Origin: Clostridia bacterium
GTDB taxonomy: Bacteria > Bacillota > Clostridia > TANB77 > UBA1234
Reading direction: 5' to 3'
DNA length: 64,000 nucleotides
Assembly (NCBI GenBank): GCA_017469465.1
Contig: JAFUGH010000034.1
Coordinates: 1 to 64,000, forward strand
Shown here: one piece after another, positions 29,711 through 39,280 of the stretch
Numbering within the stretch: position 1 is the stretch's first letter
Layout of the letters: every line of letters begins with the position of its first letter
The notes under the pieces: generated by a model
What the model saw: only the letters and a program-made list of their open reading frames with translations
Told to the model about the DNA's origin: nothing
The model's database searches: none
Made by a program: the position numbers and the translations under genes

Positions 29711-29756
29711 GTAATTGGTATATAGACTATATATAAACAAAAGAGGAGGATTATAA

Positions 29757-30257
29757 GTGGAAGTAATTTATGATGAATTAGGAAATGTTGTGGAAGGTAT
29801 TATTGTAAAATATTATTCAGAAGATAAAAAAATGTCGGAAACACCATATAAAAATAAACTAATTAATGGTAATGTAATTGAATATCATTATAACGGTAAT
29901 ATTAGTTCAATCACACCTTATGTGGATGGAATTATTCATGGAGTAGAAAAGATATATTATCAAAACGGAATGCTTATGGAAGTGATTCCATACGAGCACG
30001 GTAAAATACATGGTACGAAATATAGATACTTTGAAACAGGTTTATTAGAGGAGCAAGCAGATTACACAAAAGATGTATTAAATGGATATGTAATAAAATA
30101 TAATTCAGATGGAACCATTAGAGTAAAGCAAGCATATAAAAAGGGTTTTCCAGTGAATGAATTTCATGAAGAAAAGAAAGAAGAAATTGAAGATAAGGAT
30201 GAAAACGAAAAAGATAAGAAAATGCTTACAAGAGAAGAGATTGATAGACTTATCTAA
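29757..30257 (+). CDS. YwqK-like protein with MORN_2 repeats
   Basis: 166 residues, GTG start after AGGAGG. About five repeats of roughly 22 residues follow the pattern Y-x-N-G-x-L/I-x-x-x-x-x-Y-x-x-G-x-x-x-G (for example YYQNGMLMEVIPYEHGKIHG), which is the MORN_2/YwqK type. In Bacillus YwqK is the antitoxin of a secreted LXG-type toxin, but no toxin gene is adjacent here. The last 35 residues are highly charged. Confidence 0.75.
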   Translation: MEVIYDELGNVVEGIIVKYYSEDKKMSETPYKNKLINGNVIEYHYNGNISSITPYVDGIIHGVEKIYYQNGMLMEVIPYEHGKIHGTKYRYFETGLLEEQADYTKDVLNGYVIKYNSDGTIRVKQAYKKGFPVNEFHEEKKEEIEDKDENEKDKKMLTREEIDRLI

Positions 30258-30272
30258 AGTAGTAATTTTATC

Positions 30273-30301
30273 TTGACAATAAACTTAATTACTTATAAAA
30301 T
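30273..30301 (+). promoter_or_regulatory. Predicted sigma-A promoter of rny
   Basis: TTGACA (30273-30278), 17-base spacer, TAAAAT (30296-30301). The leader to the rny start is about 110 bases and contains a palindrome around 30320-30341 (TATATTATTTAAAATATATT). Confidence 0.65.
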
Positions 30302-30418
30302 AGAGGAGTAATGGAAATATATTATTTAAAATATATTATGTGGTGACTAGGATACTACCATTTAAAAGCAAATGTGTCCTTGATAATATATTTGAACATT
30401 GAAAAGTAAATAAGGGAG

Positions 30419-32002
30419 GTGGACGATATTTTTACTACAGAATCATTAATACTTTCAGGAATCGTCCTTGTCGTAACTGCGATTGCTACAGCCTTTATCA
30501 CTTCAAGAATTTACATAAAAAAGCAAAGAGAAGATGAAAAAAATGGGCTATCTAAATTAAAAAATGCAGAAGAAGAAGCAAAGAAAATTTTAGATGAAGC
30601 TTCGAGAGAAGCAGAAGCCGCTAGAAAAGAAAAGGTTATTTTAGCGAAAGAGGAAATTCAAAAAGAAAGAGCAGAATTAGACAGGGAGGTAAAAGAAAGA
30701 CGAGCAGAAAGTCAAAAGCAAGAAAGAAGATTGTTCCAAAAGGAAGAATCGCTAGACAAAAAACTTGAAAATTTGGAAAACAAAGAAGCAAAATTAGCAG
30801 AAAAGTTAAAAGAAATAGAGTCACAAAAAGCAGAGTTAGACACTTTCAAAGAAAAGCAAGTTGCAGAACTTGAAAGAATTTCTAATTTATCACAAGAGGA
30901 CGCAAAGAATTATTTGCTTAGTATTTTAAAAGAATCTCTTACGCATGAGTCTGCTGTTATGATTAGAGATAGTGAGGCAAAAGCGAAAGATGAAGCAAAT
31001 AAAAAGGCAAAAGAGCTAATTACATATGCTGTTCAAAAGTGCGCTGCAGACCATACTTCAGAGACTACTGTTTCGGTTGTTCCTTTACCAAGTGATGATA
31101 TGAAAGGTAGAATTATCGGAAGAGAAGGTAGAAATATTAAAACGTTAGAAACATTAACTGGTATTGACTTAATTATTGATGATACACCTGAAGCTGTTAT
31201 TTTGTCAGGATTTGATCCAATTAGACGTGAGGTAGCACGTATTGCACTTGAAAATTTAGTTACGGATGGTAGAATTCATCCAGCTAGAATTGAAGAGTCA
31301 GTTGAAAAGGCAAAAGATGAGCTTGAAGCAATCATTAAAGAAGAGGGTGAAAGGGCTTCAATGGAAACAGGTGTCATTGGTTTACATCCGGATGTAATTA
31401 AGTTAATTGGTAAGTTAAAGTATAGAACTAGTTATGGTCAAAATGTTCTTAACCACTCAATTGAGGTTTCGCAATTAGCAGGTATTATGGCAGAAGAATT
31501 GGGATTTGATCCAAAACTTGCGAAACGTGCTGGTCTTCTTCATGATATTGGAAAATCTATTGACCATGAGATGGAAGGCACACATGTTGAAATTGGTGTC
31601 GATATCTTAAAGAAGTATAAAGAAAACGATACAGTAATCAATGCAGTGCATGCACATCATGGAGATGTAGAGCCACAAACAATGGAGGCTGTTCTTGTAC
31701 AAGCTGCTGATGCTATTTCTGCATCAAGACCTGGTGCTAGACGTGAGACACTAGAAGCATACATTAAACGTCTAGAAAAGCTTGAGGAAATTGCAGATTC
31801 ATTTGAAGGAGTAGATAAATCTTTTGCAATCCAAGCTGGTAGAGAGGTTAGAATTATTGTAAAACCAGAAAATATTGATGACGATAAAATGGTACTTATG
31901 GCAAGAGATGTTGCAAAACGAATTGAAGACGAAATGGATTACCCAGGACAAATCAAAGTAAATGTGGTAAGAGAAACTCGTGCTATTGAATATGCTAAAT
32001 AA
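30419..32002 (+). CDS. rny: Ribonuclease Y
   Basis: Membrane-bound endoribonuclease that starts mRNA turnover. One membrane helix (about residues 8-30) is followed by a long charged coiled coil (30-205), a KH domain ([21 protein letters not shown], around 225) and an HD domain ([12 protein letters not shown] then [12 protein letters not shown]). Start choice is uncertain. The GTG at 30419 overlaps its own ribosome-binding site (AGGGAGGTGG); an in-frame ATT at 30428 is at ideal spacing (8 bases) and may be the true, rare start codon. The order rny-ymdB-spoVS matches Bacillus subtilis. Confidence 0.95.
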   Translation: MDDIFTTESLILSGIVLVVTAIATAFITSRIYIKKQREDEKNGLSKLKNAEEEAKKILDEASREAEAARKEKVILAKEEIQKERAELDREVKERRAESQKQERRLFQKEESLDKKLENLENKEAKLAEKLKEIESQKAELDTFKEKQVAELERISNLSQEDAKNYLLSILKESLTHESAVMIRDSEAKAKDEANKKAKELITYAVQKCAADHTSETTVSVVPLPSDDMKGRIIGREGRNIKTLETLTGIDLIIDDTPEAVILSGFDPIRREVARIALENLVTDGRIHPARIEESVEKAKDELEAIIKEEGERASMETGVIGLHPDVIKLIGKLKYRTSYGQNVLNHSIEVSQLAGIMAEELGFDPKLAKRAGLLHDIGKSIDHEMEGTHVEIGVDILKKYKENDTVINAVHAHHGDVEPQTMEAVLVQAADAISASRPGARRETLEAYIKRLEKLEEIADSFEGVDKSFAIQAGREVRIIVKPENIDDDKMVLMARDVAKRIEDEMDYPGQIKVNVVRETRAIEYAK

Positions 32003-32044
32003 TATGGTTATCAACTAGTAGAAAATTTAAAATTATAAAATAAG

Positions 32045-32074
32045 AGTAGGCGCGCTTTGTGTCTACTTTTTTTA
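32045..32074 (+). terminator. Intrinsic terminator after rny
   Basis: AGTAGGCGC pairs with GTGTCTACT (two G-U pairs) across GCTTT, then TTTTTTT. Confidence 0.8.
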
Positions 32075-32208
32075 TTTCATAGGAAAGTTATAGAAATTTT
32101 TGTTTGTAACTTGCGAATAGCAAGCAATACAAGTTTCTTATGTAATAGAAAAATTATTACCTAAATTCTTTTCTGATTAAGGTAAATACTATAATTTTTT
32201 ATATTTCA

Positions 32209-32237
32209 TTGATAATTATAAAATTCTGAAATATAAT
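32209..32237 (+). promoter_or_regulatory. Predicted sigma-A promoter of ymdB
   Basis: TTGATA (32209-32214), 17-base spacer, TATAAT (32232-32237), so ymdB is transcribed separately from rny despite the conserved order. Confidence 0.65.
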
Positions 32238-32262
32238 AATGGAAGATTAGGAGGTTTGTTTT

Positions 32263-33039
32263 ATGAACATTTTGGCTATAGGAGATATTGTTGGAACGCC
32301 TGGTATGGAAGCTGTTAGAAAGTATATTGCAAAATTAAAAGAAGAGTATAAAATAGATTTTACAATTGTTAATGGTGAAAATTCAGCAGACGGAATGGGA
32401 ATTACTCATAAAATATTAAAGGACTTATATGCTTTAGGTGCGGATGTTGTCACTATGGGCAATCATACTTGGGGAAAAAAAGAGATTTTTAACTTTATCA
32501 ATGATGAGGAAAGGCTTATTAGACCTGCAAACTATGCCCAAGGACTTCAAGGGAAAGGAAGTACTATTGTTAATTGTAAGGAAAAAAAGATTGGGGTAAT
32601 TAATTTAATTGGTAGAGTTGAAATGGGAGGATCTTTTGATAGTCCATTTGAAATAGCCGATAAAGAAATTACCAAATTAAAAGAAAAAGGTGCTGACATT
32701 ATCATTATTGATTTTCATGCAGAAGCAACTGCTGAAAAGAAAGCACTTGCATACTTTTTGAAAGAGAAAGCAAACATTATTTTTGGTACACATACTCATG
32801 TTCAAACTGCTGATGAAACAATTTATGATACGGGAATGGGGTATATTACAGATATTGGTATGACGGGTGCTAAGAATTCAATAATAGGTATGTCACCAGA
32901 CGTTGCATTAAAAAGATTTTTAACACAAATTCCTGAAAGATATTCATGTGCAACAGGCGATTTTATGCTTAATGGTGTGGTATTTTTCTTTGATGAAAAT
33001 AATAAAAGGGTGTCGAAAATTGAAAGGATAAGAATATAA
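32263..33039 (+). CDS. ymdB: YmdB-family metallophosphoesterase
   Basis: 258 residues, TIGR00282 family. Metal-binding motifs of the calcineurin-like fold are visible: GDIVGTPG at the N-terminus, VNGENSADG, MGNHTWGKKE (about 66), DFHAEATAEK and FGTHTHVQTAD. In Bacillus YmdB is a cyclic-nucleotide phosphodiesterase that influences biofilm and sporulation gene expression. It is found beside rny and spoVS, as here. Confidence 0.94.
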   Translation: MNILAIGDIVGTPGMEAVRKYIAKLKEEYKIDFTIVNGENSADGMGITHKILKDLYALGADVVTMGNHTWGKKEIFNFINDEERLIRPANYAQGLQGKGSTIVNCKEKKIGVINLIGRVEMGGSFDSPFEIADKEITKLKEKGADIIIIDFHAEATAEKKALAYFLKEKANIIFGTHTHVQTADETIYDTGMGYITDIGMTGAKNSIIGMSPDVALKRFLTQIPERYSCATGDFMLNGVVFFFDENNKRVSKIERIRI

Positions 33040-33172
33040 ATGAGGAAAAATAGCATCTTTTGACGTACGAAACATCCCATATGTCGAACGGAATAAATGG
33101 ATATTTTTGGAAATTATAATATAATTTTTATTGTAGTAAAAAATAATAATTATATTACAAGGAGGAAATAAT

Positions 33173-33433
33173 ATGGATGTTTTAAGAATTTCTACAAAAT
33201 CAAATCCAAATTCAGTAGCGGGTGCGATAGCAGGATTAATCAAGGAAAAAGGAAAAGCAGAGATGCAAGCAATTGGAGCAGGGGCTTTAAATCAAGCAAT
33301 TAAGGCAATTGCAATTGCAAGGGGGTTTGTTGCACCATCAGGTGTTGATTTAATTTGTATTCCAGCTTTTACAGAAATTAAAATTGAGGATGATGAAAGA
33401 ACAGGTATAAAGCTTTTAATAGAACCTAGATAA
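33173..33433 (+). CDS. spoVS: Stage V sporulation protein S
   Basis: 86 residues, an Alba-like fold protein that affects septation and spore coat maturation. It matches the very conserved family along its whole length (LRISTKSNPNSVAGAIAGLI, then GAGALNQAIKAIAIARGF). AAGGAGG precedes the ATG. A terminator follows directly. Confidence 0.97.
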   Translation: MDVLRISTKSNPNSVAGAIAGLIKEKGKAEMQAIGAGALNQAIKAIAIARGFVAPSGVDLICIPAFTEIKIEDDERTGIKLLIEPR

Positions 33434-33441
33434 ATGGGAAA

Positions 33442-33468
33442 AACTCTGATTTTTAATCAGAGTTTTTT
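33442..33468 (+). terminator. Intrinsic terminator after spoVS
   Basis: AACTCTGATT pairs perfectly with AATCAGAGTT across a 3-base loop, then TTTTTT. Confidence 0.9.
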
Positions 33469-33553
33469 AAATTACGCAGATAAATTGTAATCAATTTAAT
33501 GCTTGCAATTAATATATGGTTATTATAAAATTACTATGCTAGGTGGTGAAGTT

Positions 33554-35125
33554 TTGAAAAAAATTTTTTTGTTTTTTACCTTAATAGGCGTCACTTTAGG
33601 TCTTGTTTTTGGCATTAGAAGTGCTATTAAAAATAGAAAAAATAATGAAGTAATAGTAGAATTAGATAGCGGTGATAACTATATTCACGAATTAAATATC
33701 CCGATTATGGAAATTGACTCACTTAACCCGCTTTTAACAACTAACAAGCATGTTTCTAACATTCTACAGTTAATATATGAGCCATTAGTACTGATATCTT
33801 ATGATGAAACTTTGACTCCTATTCTAGGAATAGAGTGGGCAAAAAAGGACGATTTAAATTGGATTGTTAAACTTAGAAAAGGGGTAAAGTGGCATAACGG
33901 TACTGAGTTTACATCAAAGGATGTTATTTTTACAGTCAATTCATTATTAAGTGAAAATGTTAATTCTTTATACAAATCTAACCTTTTAAATGTTTTAAAT
34001 GTTGAGGCATTAGACGAATATAGTGTGATTTTCACTCTTCAAGAGAAAGATGATTTCTTTATTTATAAACTTGTATTTCCAATTGTTCCAGAATACTATT
34101 TTAAAAATGGAGATATTTTAAATGAAAACAAAAACAATATACCAGTTGGAACAGGAGCTTATAAATATGTTACTACTAACGATATAGAAGATTATATTCA
34201 AATTGAGAAAAATAGCAATTGGTGGAATCATGAATTAGAAACTAAATTAAACACAATATATTTAATGCGATATCCTACGTATGGTGAAGCAATAAAATCC
34301 TATAAATCTGCTAAAGTAGATATGATAATTACATCAATGACTGATTGGGTAAAAAAATTTGGTACCATAGGCAATAATGTCTATAGTTTTGAAAGTTCTA
34401 CATTTGATACGATAGTGCCAAATACGAAAAGGGCATCTCTTGCAGAAAGCTCTGTTCGAAAAGCATTATTATTTGCAATTAATAGAGAGAATATTGTTTC
34501 AAAGGTATTTGATGGAAATGCAACAGTAACCGATATGCCAATTCATAATCGCTCTAAATATTATTTTTCAGGCTTGCAATCAGAGTATGATTTAGATAAA
34601 GCAAAGCAAGTTTTGATAAATGCTGGCTGGAAAAATGATGGTACGTCATGGCAAAAAAATGGACAAAGATTAAGGTTCACATTACTTGTTAATGAAGAAA
34701 ATTCAGAGCAAGTAAGAAGTGCAGAAATTATTAAAGAAAATCTGAGCGAGATCAATATAGATATTACTATTAAAAAAATTAGTTTTATCAATCTTCAAAA
34801 AGCTTTGAATACAGATGATTTTGATTTGGTTCTAGCTTCATTTGATATAAAAAATGAGTTAACCATATTAGAGTTGATACAGTCAGATAGTGTTTTAAAT
34901 TATGCAAATTTCACAAACCAGAAAGTGGATGAAGCAGTTCAAGAAGTTCATAATAATTACAACGAAGCAACGATGCAAGCATTAGAAAGAGGATATAAAG
35001 ACGAAGTTCCATATATAGGTTTATATTTTAGAAATAGTACATTACTTACAAATAAGAGCGTAAAAGGCAGTATAGAGCCTAGATGGAATTATCCTTTTGC
35101 AAATATGACAACATGGTGCAAGTGA
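33554..35125 (+). CDS. Peptide-type ABC transporter substrate-binding protein (SBP family 5)
   Basis: About 523 residues from a TTG at 33554, chosen because the basic-hydrophobic signal segment (KKIFLFFTLIGVTLGLVFG) then starts at the N-terminus; an ATG at 33536 and a longer frame from 33503 are possible. Family motifs: LLTTNKHVSNILQLIYEPLV, LRKGVKWHNGTEFTSKDVIF, PVGTGAYKY and the C-terminal Asn/Asp-rich part. There is no lipobox cysteine, so it may stay anchored by the uncleaved helix. No permease or ATPase genes are next to it, so it is an orphan binding protein. Confidence 0.85.
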   Translation: MKKIFLFFTLIGVTLGLVFGIRSAIKNRKNNEVIVELDSGDNYIHELNIPIMEIDSLNPLLTTNKHVSNILQLIYEPLVLISYDETLTPILGIEWAKKDDLNWIVKLRKGVKWHNGTEFTSKDVIFTVNSLLSENVNSLYKSNLLNVLNVEALDEYSVIFTLQEKDDFFIYKLVFPIVPEYYFKNGDILNENKNNIPVGTGAYKYVTTNDIEDYIQIEKNSNWWNHELETKLNTIYLMRYPTYGEAIKSYKSAKVDMIITSMTDWVKKFGTIGNNVYSFESSTFDTIVPNTKRASLAESSVRKALLFAINRENIVSKVFDGNATVTDMPIHNRSKYYFSGLQSEYDLDKAKQVLINAGWKNDGTSWQKNGQRLRFTLLVNEENSEQVRSAEIIKENLSEINIDITIKKISFINLQKALNTDDFDLVLASFDIKNELTILELIQSDSVLNYANFTNQKVDEAVQEVHNNYNEATMQALERGYKDEVPYIGLYFRNSTLLTNKSVKGSIEPRWNYPFANMTTWCK

Positions 35126-35218
35126 GCAATCAATTCTGCTATTTATGGTACTTTACAATAGAATGATTTGACATTATCGAGTTATAAGTGGTTTGTCAGT
35201 AAAAAATAAAAATAACAC

Positions 35219-35247
35219 TTGACATTTAAGAACGGCTGTTCTACAAT
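35219..35247 (+). promoter_or_regulatory. recA promoter with LexA (SOS) box in the spacer
   Basis: TTGACA (35219-35224), 17-base spacer, TACAAT (35242-35247). The spacer contains GAACGGCTGTTC (35230-35241), the core of the Gram-positive LexA/DinR operator GAACNNNNGTTC. LexA binding there would block RNA polymerase directly. Confidence 0.85.
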
Positions 35248-35340
35248 AAAAGCGTAGTGATGAGTAGGAAGTAATGCATGAAAGTCTACTGATTTTAATC
35301 GGCATATAGATTTAGTGCAAAATTTAAAGGAGGTTTTTTT

Positions 35341-36429
35341 GTGGCAAAAAATGATAATAAAAAAGTACAAACAAATATTAATGAGGAGAAACAAAAAGCA
35401 CTTGAAGTTGCTTTAGGTCAAATTGAAAAACAATTTGGTAAAGGCTCTGTTATGAAATTAGGGGAAAATGCTACGATGTCAGTAGAAGCGATACCTACAG
35501 GAGCTCTTAGTTTAGATATAGCACTAGGTATTGGTGGTGTGCCAAGAGGAAGAATTGTTGAAGTATTTGGACCAGAATCTTCTGGTAAAACAACAGTTGC
35601 ACTTCATATGATTGCTGAAGCACAAAAAATGGGAGGCGTAGCTGCGTTCATAGATGCAGAGCATGCACTAGATCCAGTATATGCTAGAAATCTTGGAGTA
35701 GATATTGATAACCTCATTGTTTCACAACCGGATACAGGTGAGCAAGCACTAGAAATTGCTGAAGCACTTATTAGAAGTGGTGCAATAGATATTATTGTAG
35801 TTGATTCAGTTGCAGCACTTGTTCCAAAGGCTGAAATTGATGGAGATATGGGAGAAGCACACGTTGGTCTTCAAGCGAGACTTATGTCACAAGCTTTAAG
35901 AAAAATAACAGGTGTTTTAAACAAATCAAATACTGTTGCCATTTTTATTAACCAACTTCGTGAAAAAGTAGGAATTATGTTTGGAAATCCTGAGGTTACT
36001 CCAGGAGGTAGAGCACTTAAATTTTATTCTACAGTAAGACTTGATGTTAGAAGAATTGAAACATTAAAGCAAAATGGTGAAGTACTTGGAAATCGTACAA
36101 AAGTTAAAGTCGTTAAAAATAAAGTTGCTCCTCCATTTAGAGAAGCAGAATTTGATATTATCTATGGTAAAGGTATTTCTAAAGAGGGAAATATATTAGA
36201 TATTGCTGTTAATTTAGATATTGTTGAAAAATCTGGTGCATGGTTTAGCTATAATGGTAATAGAATTGGTCAAGGTAGAGAAAATGTAAAACAATATTTA
36301 ATTGATAATCCAGATATTTGTGATGAAATTGAAAGAAAAGTGAGAGAAAATATTTCTACTGCTTTTGATAAAAGTTTAGCGGATGAATTAGTGAATACGG
36401 ATGAAGATTCAGAATTAGATGAGGAATAG
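35341..36429 (+). CDS. recA: Recombinase RecA
   Basis: ATP-dependent strand exchange and LexA co-protease. 362 residues, GTG start after AAAGGAGG. Walker A is GPESSGKTT (about residues 75-83); the conserved block around residue 145 ([17 protein letters not shown]) and the L2-region segment [15 protein letters not shown] are intact. The C-terminal tail is acidic (EDSELDEE), as usual. Its SOS operator is in the promoter, and recX follows after two hairpins. Confidence 0.99.
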   Translation: MAKNDNKKVQTNINEEKQKALEVALGQIEKQFGKGSVMKLGENATMSVEAIPTGALSLDIALGIGGVPRGRIVEVFGPESSGKTTVALHMIAEAQKMGGVAAFIDAEHALDPVYARNLGVDIDNLIVSQPDTGEQALEIAEALIRSGAIDIIVVDSVAALVPKAEIDGDMGEAHVGLQARLMSQALRKITGVLNKSNTVAIFINQLREKVGIMFGNPEVTPGGRALKFYSTVRLDVRRIETLKQNGEVLGNRTKVKVVKNKVAPPFREAEFDIIYGKGISKEGNILDIAVNLDIVEKSGAWFSYNGNRIGQGRENVKQYLIDNPDICDEIERKVRENISTAFDKSLADELVNTDEDSELDEE

Positions 36430-36436
36430 TTCAAAG

Positions 36437-36486
36437 TGCCGAATGTATTTGCCTTGAAATGATGTGAAGGCAAAATACATTTGGCA
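36437..36486 (+). repeat. Long inverted repeat between recA and recX
   Basis: TGCCGAATGTATTTGCCTT (36437-36455) pairs with AAGGCAAAATACATTTGGCA (36467-36486), with a bulge and one mismatch. There is no T-run after it, so it is not a classic terminator; it could reduce read-through from recA into recX. Confidence 0.65.
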
Positions 36487-36494
36487 TAAAATTT

Positions 36495-36521
36495 ACGTAG
36501 TGGCAAATAGTATTTGTCACT
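36495..36521 (+). repeat. Dispersed palindromic repeat, copy 1
   Basis: AGTGGCAAATA and TATTTGTCACT (with one G-U) flank a single G, preceded by ACGT. It resembles copies at 49338-49362 and 59765-59789. Confidence 0.5.
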
Positions 36522-36545
36522 CTATTTAAAGGTGGAAAAAGTTTT

Positions 36546-37016
36546 ATGATTTTAGATGATAAATTGATGAAGTACGTACTATTTCAAAAAAGAACAGTGC
36601 AAGAAGTAAAAAACAAATGTAAGTTATTGGGATATACAGAAGACTATATTGAAGAGATAATTGCATATTTAATAGAAAATGGATATTTAGATGATGAACT
36701 TTATGTTATGAAGTTTATATTAAACACAATAAAATTAAAGAAAAAATCGGCAAAAGAAATTCGTTTCGATTTAATTCGAAGAGGAGTAAATGAAAGTGTG
36801 ATAGATAAATATATGGATACTTCTGAAATAAATGATTATGAATTAAGATGTGCCATTGAGCTTGCTCAAAAAAAATATAAAGAATGTAATGACATTTTAA
36901 AAGTAAAAAAATACTTGCTAAATAAAGGATATAGAACAATGTTTGTAAATAAAGCAATTGACACTTTGAAGGAAATAAGCAATAATAATAATATAGAGAT
37001 ATATGATAATGATTAA
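36546..37016 (+). CDS. recX: Regulatory protein RecX
   Basis: 156 residues. Restrains RecA filament growth. It has the three-helix-repeat build of RecX: ILDDKLMKYVLFQKRTVQEV, YLDDELYVMKFI, KKKSAKEIRFDLIRRGV and KKYLLNKGYRTMFVNKAI. Its place directly after recA is typical. Confidence 0.9.
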   Translation: MILDDKLMKYVLFQKRTVQEVKNKCKLLGYTEDYIEEIIAYLIENGYLDDELYVMKFILNTIKLKKKSAKEIRFDLIRRGVNESVIDKYMDTSEINDYELRCAIELAQKKYKECNDILKVKKYLLNKGYRTMFVNKAIDTLKEISNNNNIEIYDND

Positions 37017-37027
37017 GGAGGCGTTTT

Positions 37028-37855
37028 ATGCAAGATTATTTGAGAAAAGTTTTAGAGTCTGTTTCATTTATCAATGAAAAGATTAGTGAAATGCCAGAAA
37101 TAGCGATTATTTTAGGGTCAGGTTTAGGTGGCTTAGCAGATGAAGTAATGGATAGAGTGGAAATACCTTATAGTGATATTCCAAATTTTCCTGCTTCTAA
37201 AGTTGTAGGTCATGAAAACAAACTAATCATTGGAAAAATATATAATAAAAATGTTATTGTAATGCAAGGAAGATTTCATTATTATGAAGGGTATGAAATG
37301 GATGAAGTTACATTTCCAATAAAAGTTTTTGCGCTATTGGGAGTATCAAAACTAATTGTGTCGAATGCTGCTGGAGGTTTAAATAAAAAATTAAAAAGTG
37401 GTGATTTAATGCTAATTACAGACCACATTAATACATTTGGGCTATCGCCATTAAGAGGAGAAAATATATCAGAATTTGGGGAAAGATTTCCAGGTATGAG
37501 GAATGCTTATTCTCCAAGATTGATAGAATTAGCAAAAGAACAAGCAAAAGCGAAAGACCTGACTACTAAATTGGAATTGAAAGAAGGAGTATATGCTTTT
37601 ATGCCAGGTCCGCAATATGAAACAGAAGCAGAAATAAAAATGTTGGACATCATTGGTGCAGATGCAGTTGGTATGTCTACCGTTCCAGAAGTAATTAGTG
37701 CAGTTCATTCAGGCATAGAGGTGCTTGGAATTACCTGTATCACTGATGAATGCTATGCGCCAGTTTCTCCATCACATGAGAGAGTGTTGCAAGTTGCAGA
37801 ACAAGTATCTGAAAAATTTAAAACTTTGGTGATGAAGGTAATCATGGCAATGTAG
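37028..37855 (+). CDS. punA: Purine nucleoside phosphorylase, family 2 (trimeric type)
   Basis: 275 residues. Splits purine nucleosides with phosphate in the salvage pathway. Motifs: ILGSGLGGLADEV near the N-terminus (phosphate loop), VGHENKLIIG, MQGRFHYYEGY, VSNAAGGLN and the late MSTVPEVISAVHSG and GITCITDECY. It starts 11 bases after recX with AAGGAGGCG as ribosome-binding site. Confidence 0.95.
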   Translation: MQDYLRKVLESVSFINEKISEMPEIAIILGSGLGGLADEVMDRVEIPYSDIPNFPASKVVGHENKLIIGKIYNKNVIVMQGRFHYYEGYEMDEVTFPIKVFALLGVSKLIVSNAAGGLNKKLKSGDLMLITDHINTFGLSPLRGENISEFGERFPGMRNAYSPRLIELAKEQAKAKDLTTKLELKEGVYAFMPGPQYETEAEIKMLDIIGADAVGMSTVPEVISAVHSGIEVLGITCITDECYAPVSPSHERVLQVAEQVSEKFKTLVMKVIMAM

Positions 37856-37934
37856 CAATTACGAAGTGTGATAAAACATAGATAACGTTGATAGTTATAG
37901 AAGATATATCTCACTTTTAATAGGAAGGATTAAT

Positions 37935-38666
37935 ATGGAGCAATATACAATAAAAATGGATAATTTTGAAGGTCCGCTAGATTTGTTATGCCATTTAATA
38001 GATAAAAATAAGATGGATATTTTTGATATAAAAATTAATGATATAACAGACCAATATATAGAATATTTAAGTTATATGAAACAAATGAATTTAGAAATTA
38101 CCAGCGAGTTCATTGTTATGGCTTCTAGGTTATTATATTTAAAGTCCAAACATTTATTACCTGTTCTTGAGGAAGAAGAGGAAGAGGACGAATTTGACCT
38201 AGTTAAGTTATTAATTGAATATAAAAAGTATAAAGAGATTACGAAAGTTTTTAAAGAAAACTTAAATACTTTTGGAAAGAGATGTTATAAACTTCCGGAA
38301 AAGATAGAACTTCCAAAGAATAAATTAGATAAAGTTTTTGATGCATCTACCATTATTGATACATATGCTAACTTCGTTCGTAAAGAAATAGAAAAGAAAA
38401 ATCTTGATGCAGAAAATATTAATCGAATCGCTGTTAGTGAAAAGTATACAATTCAAAGTAAAATTAGAGAAATTTTAAAAACACTTTGGAAGAAACCTCA
38501 ATTTATCTTTAATAAGCTTTTCAACGTTAAGAAAAAGCCGAAAGCCGAGGTGGTAACAGCTTTTCTTAGCTTGCTTGAACTTTCAAAATTAGAAAGAATT
38601 AAAGTTACGCAAAATTCGCTATTCGGTGATATTAGTGTTACTAAAATACAAAAAGTAAAGTCATAA
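37935..38666 (+). CDS. scpA: Segregation and condensation protein ScpA
   Basis: Kleisin subunit of the SMC condensin complex. 243 residues. The N-terminal signature FEGPLDLLCHLIDKNKMDI, then SEFIVMASRLLYLKSKHLLP and LVKLLIEYKKYKEI are clear. The C-terminal winged-helix part with VVTAFLSLLELSKLERI is present. The usual partner gene scpB does not follow it; a terminator and a DUF2953 gene do. Confidence 0.93.
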   Translation: MEQYTIKMDNFEGPLDLLCHLIDKNKMDIFDIKINDITDQYIEYLSYMKQMNLEITSEFIVMASRLLYLKSKHLLPVLEEEEEEDEFDLVKLLIEYKKYKEITKVFKENLNTFGKRCYKLPEKIELPKNKLDKVFDASTIIDTYANFVRKEIEKKNLDAENINRIAVSEKYTIQSKIREILKTLWKKPQFIFNKLFNVKKKPKAEVVTAFLSLLELSKLERIKVTQNSLFGDISVTKIQKVKS

Positions 38667-38710
38667 TATCAATTTTATTTATCAATTGAATAAACTTAAA
38701 TATGAATAAT

Positions 38711-38750
38711 CATAGAAATATTTGCCAAAAATATTTCTATGATTATTTTT
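38711..38750 (+). terminator. Intrinsic terminator after scpA
   Basis: CATAGAAATATTT (38711-38723) pairs perfectly with AAATATTTCTATG (38729-38741) across GCCAA, followed by ATTATTTTTTTATTT. The last bases of the stem contain the ATG of the next reading frame. Confidence 0.8.
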
Positions 38751-39263
38751 TTATTTATCTTATTAATGATAATTGCGTTAATGTTTGTGAAATTTAGAAT
38801 ATTATTTAAAATTATATTTGAAAATACAAAAAGTCATATTGAAATAAAATCTTTATTTTTTAATCTTGATAAAAATGGAAAATTTATTTTGAAAAGAAAA
38901 ACGAATAATGAAAATATTCTAGAAAAAAATAAGAAAAATAATAACAAGAAAAATAAAAAATTATCCAAAATAAAGTTTTGGATTTTAAAACACATACAAT
39001 ATGACGAAATCATTATTTATGAAAAAATAGGAGTACTAGATCCTTTGATTACAGCTATTACAATCCCTTTCGTATCAACGATTACAACATTTCCATTAAA
39101 TTTTTTAAACGTTAATTATCAAAACTTTAAATATGAAATTTTTCCAGACTACAATCATCTTGTATTTGTACTCGATTTAAAAGCAAAAGCATCTTTTAGA
39201 ATTGTTGATTTTATAATAAGTATAATTCAAGAAAAATTGCACAAATTAAATAATAGAATTTAA
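38739..39263 (+). CDS. DUF2953 membrane protein (YtfI-like)
   Basis: 174 residues. One hydrophobic segment (about 1-25) is followed by a basic linker with many Lys/Asn and a C-terminal region fitting DUF2953 (YEKIGVLDPLITAITIPFVS and DYNHLVFVLDLKAKASFR). The family sits directly upstream of ytfJ/gerW in many spore formers, as here, which suggests a sporulation link. No ribosome-binding site is visible for the ATG at 38739, which lies in the terminator stem; ATG 38766 or 38781 could be the start. Confidence 0.75.
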   Translation: MIIFLFILLMIIALMFVKFRILFKIIFENTKSHIEIKSLFFNLDKNGKFILKRKTNNENILEKNKKNNNKKNKKLSKIKFWILKHIQYDEIIIYEKIGVLDPLITAITIPFVSTITTFPLNFLNVNYQNFKYEIFPDYNHLVFVLDLKAKASFRIVDFIISIIQEKLHKLNNRI

Positions 39264-39280
39264 TTTGTGGAGGTATAGCT

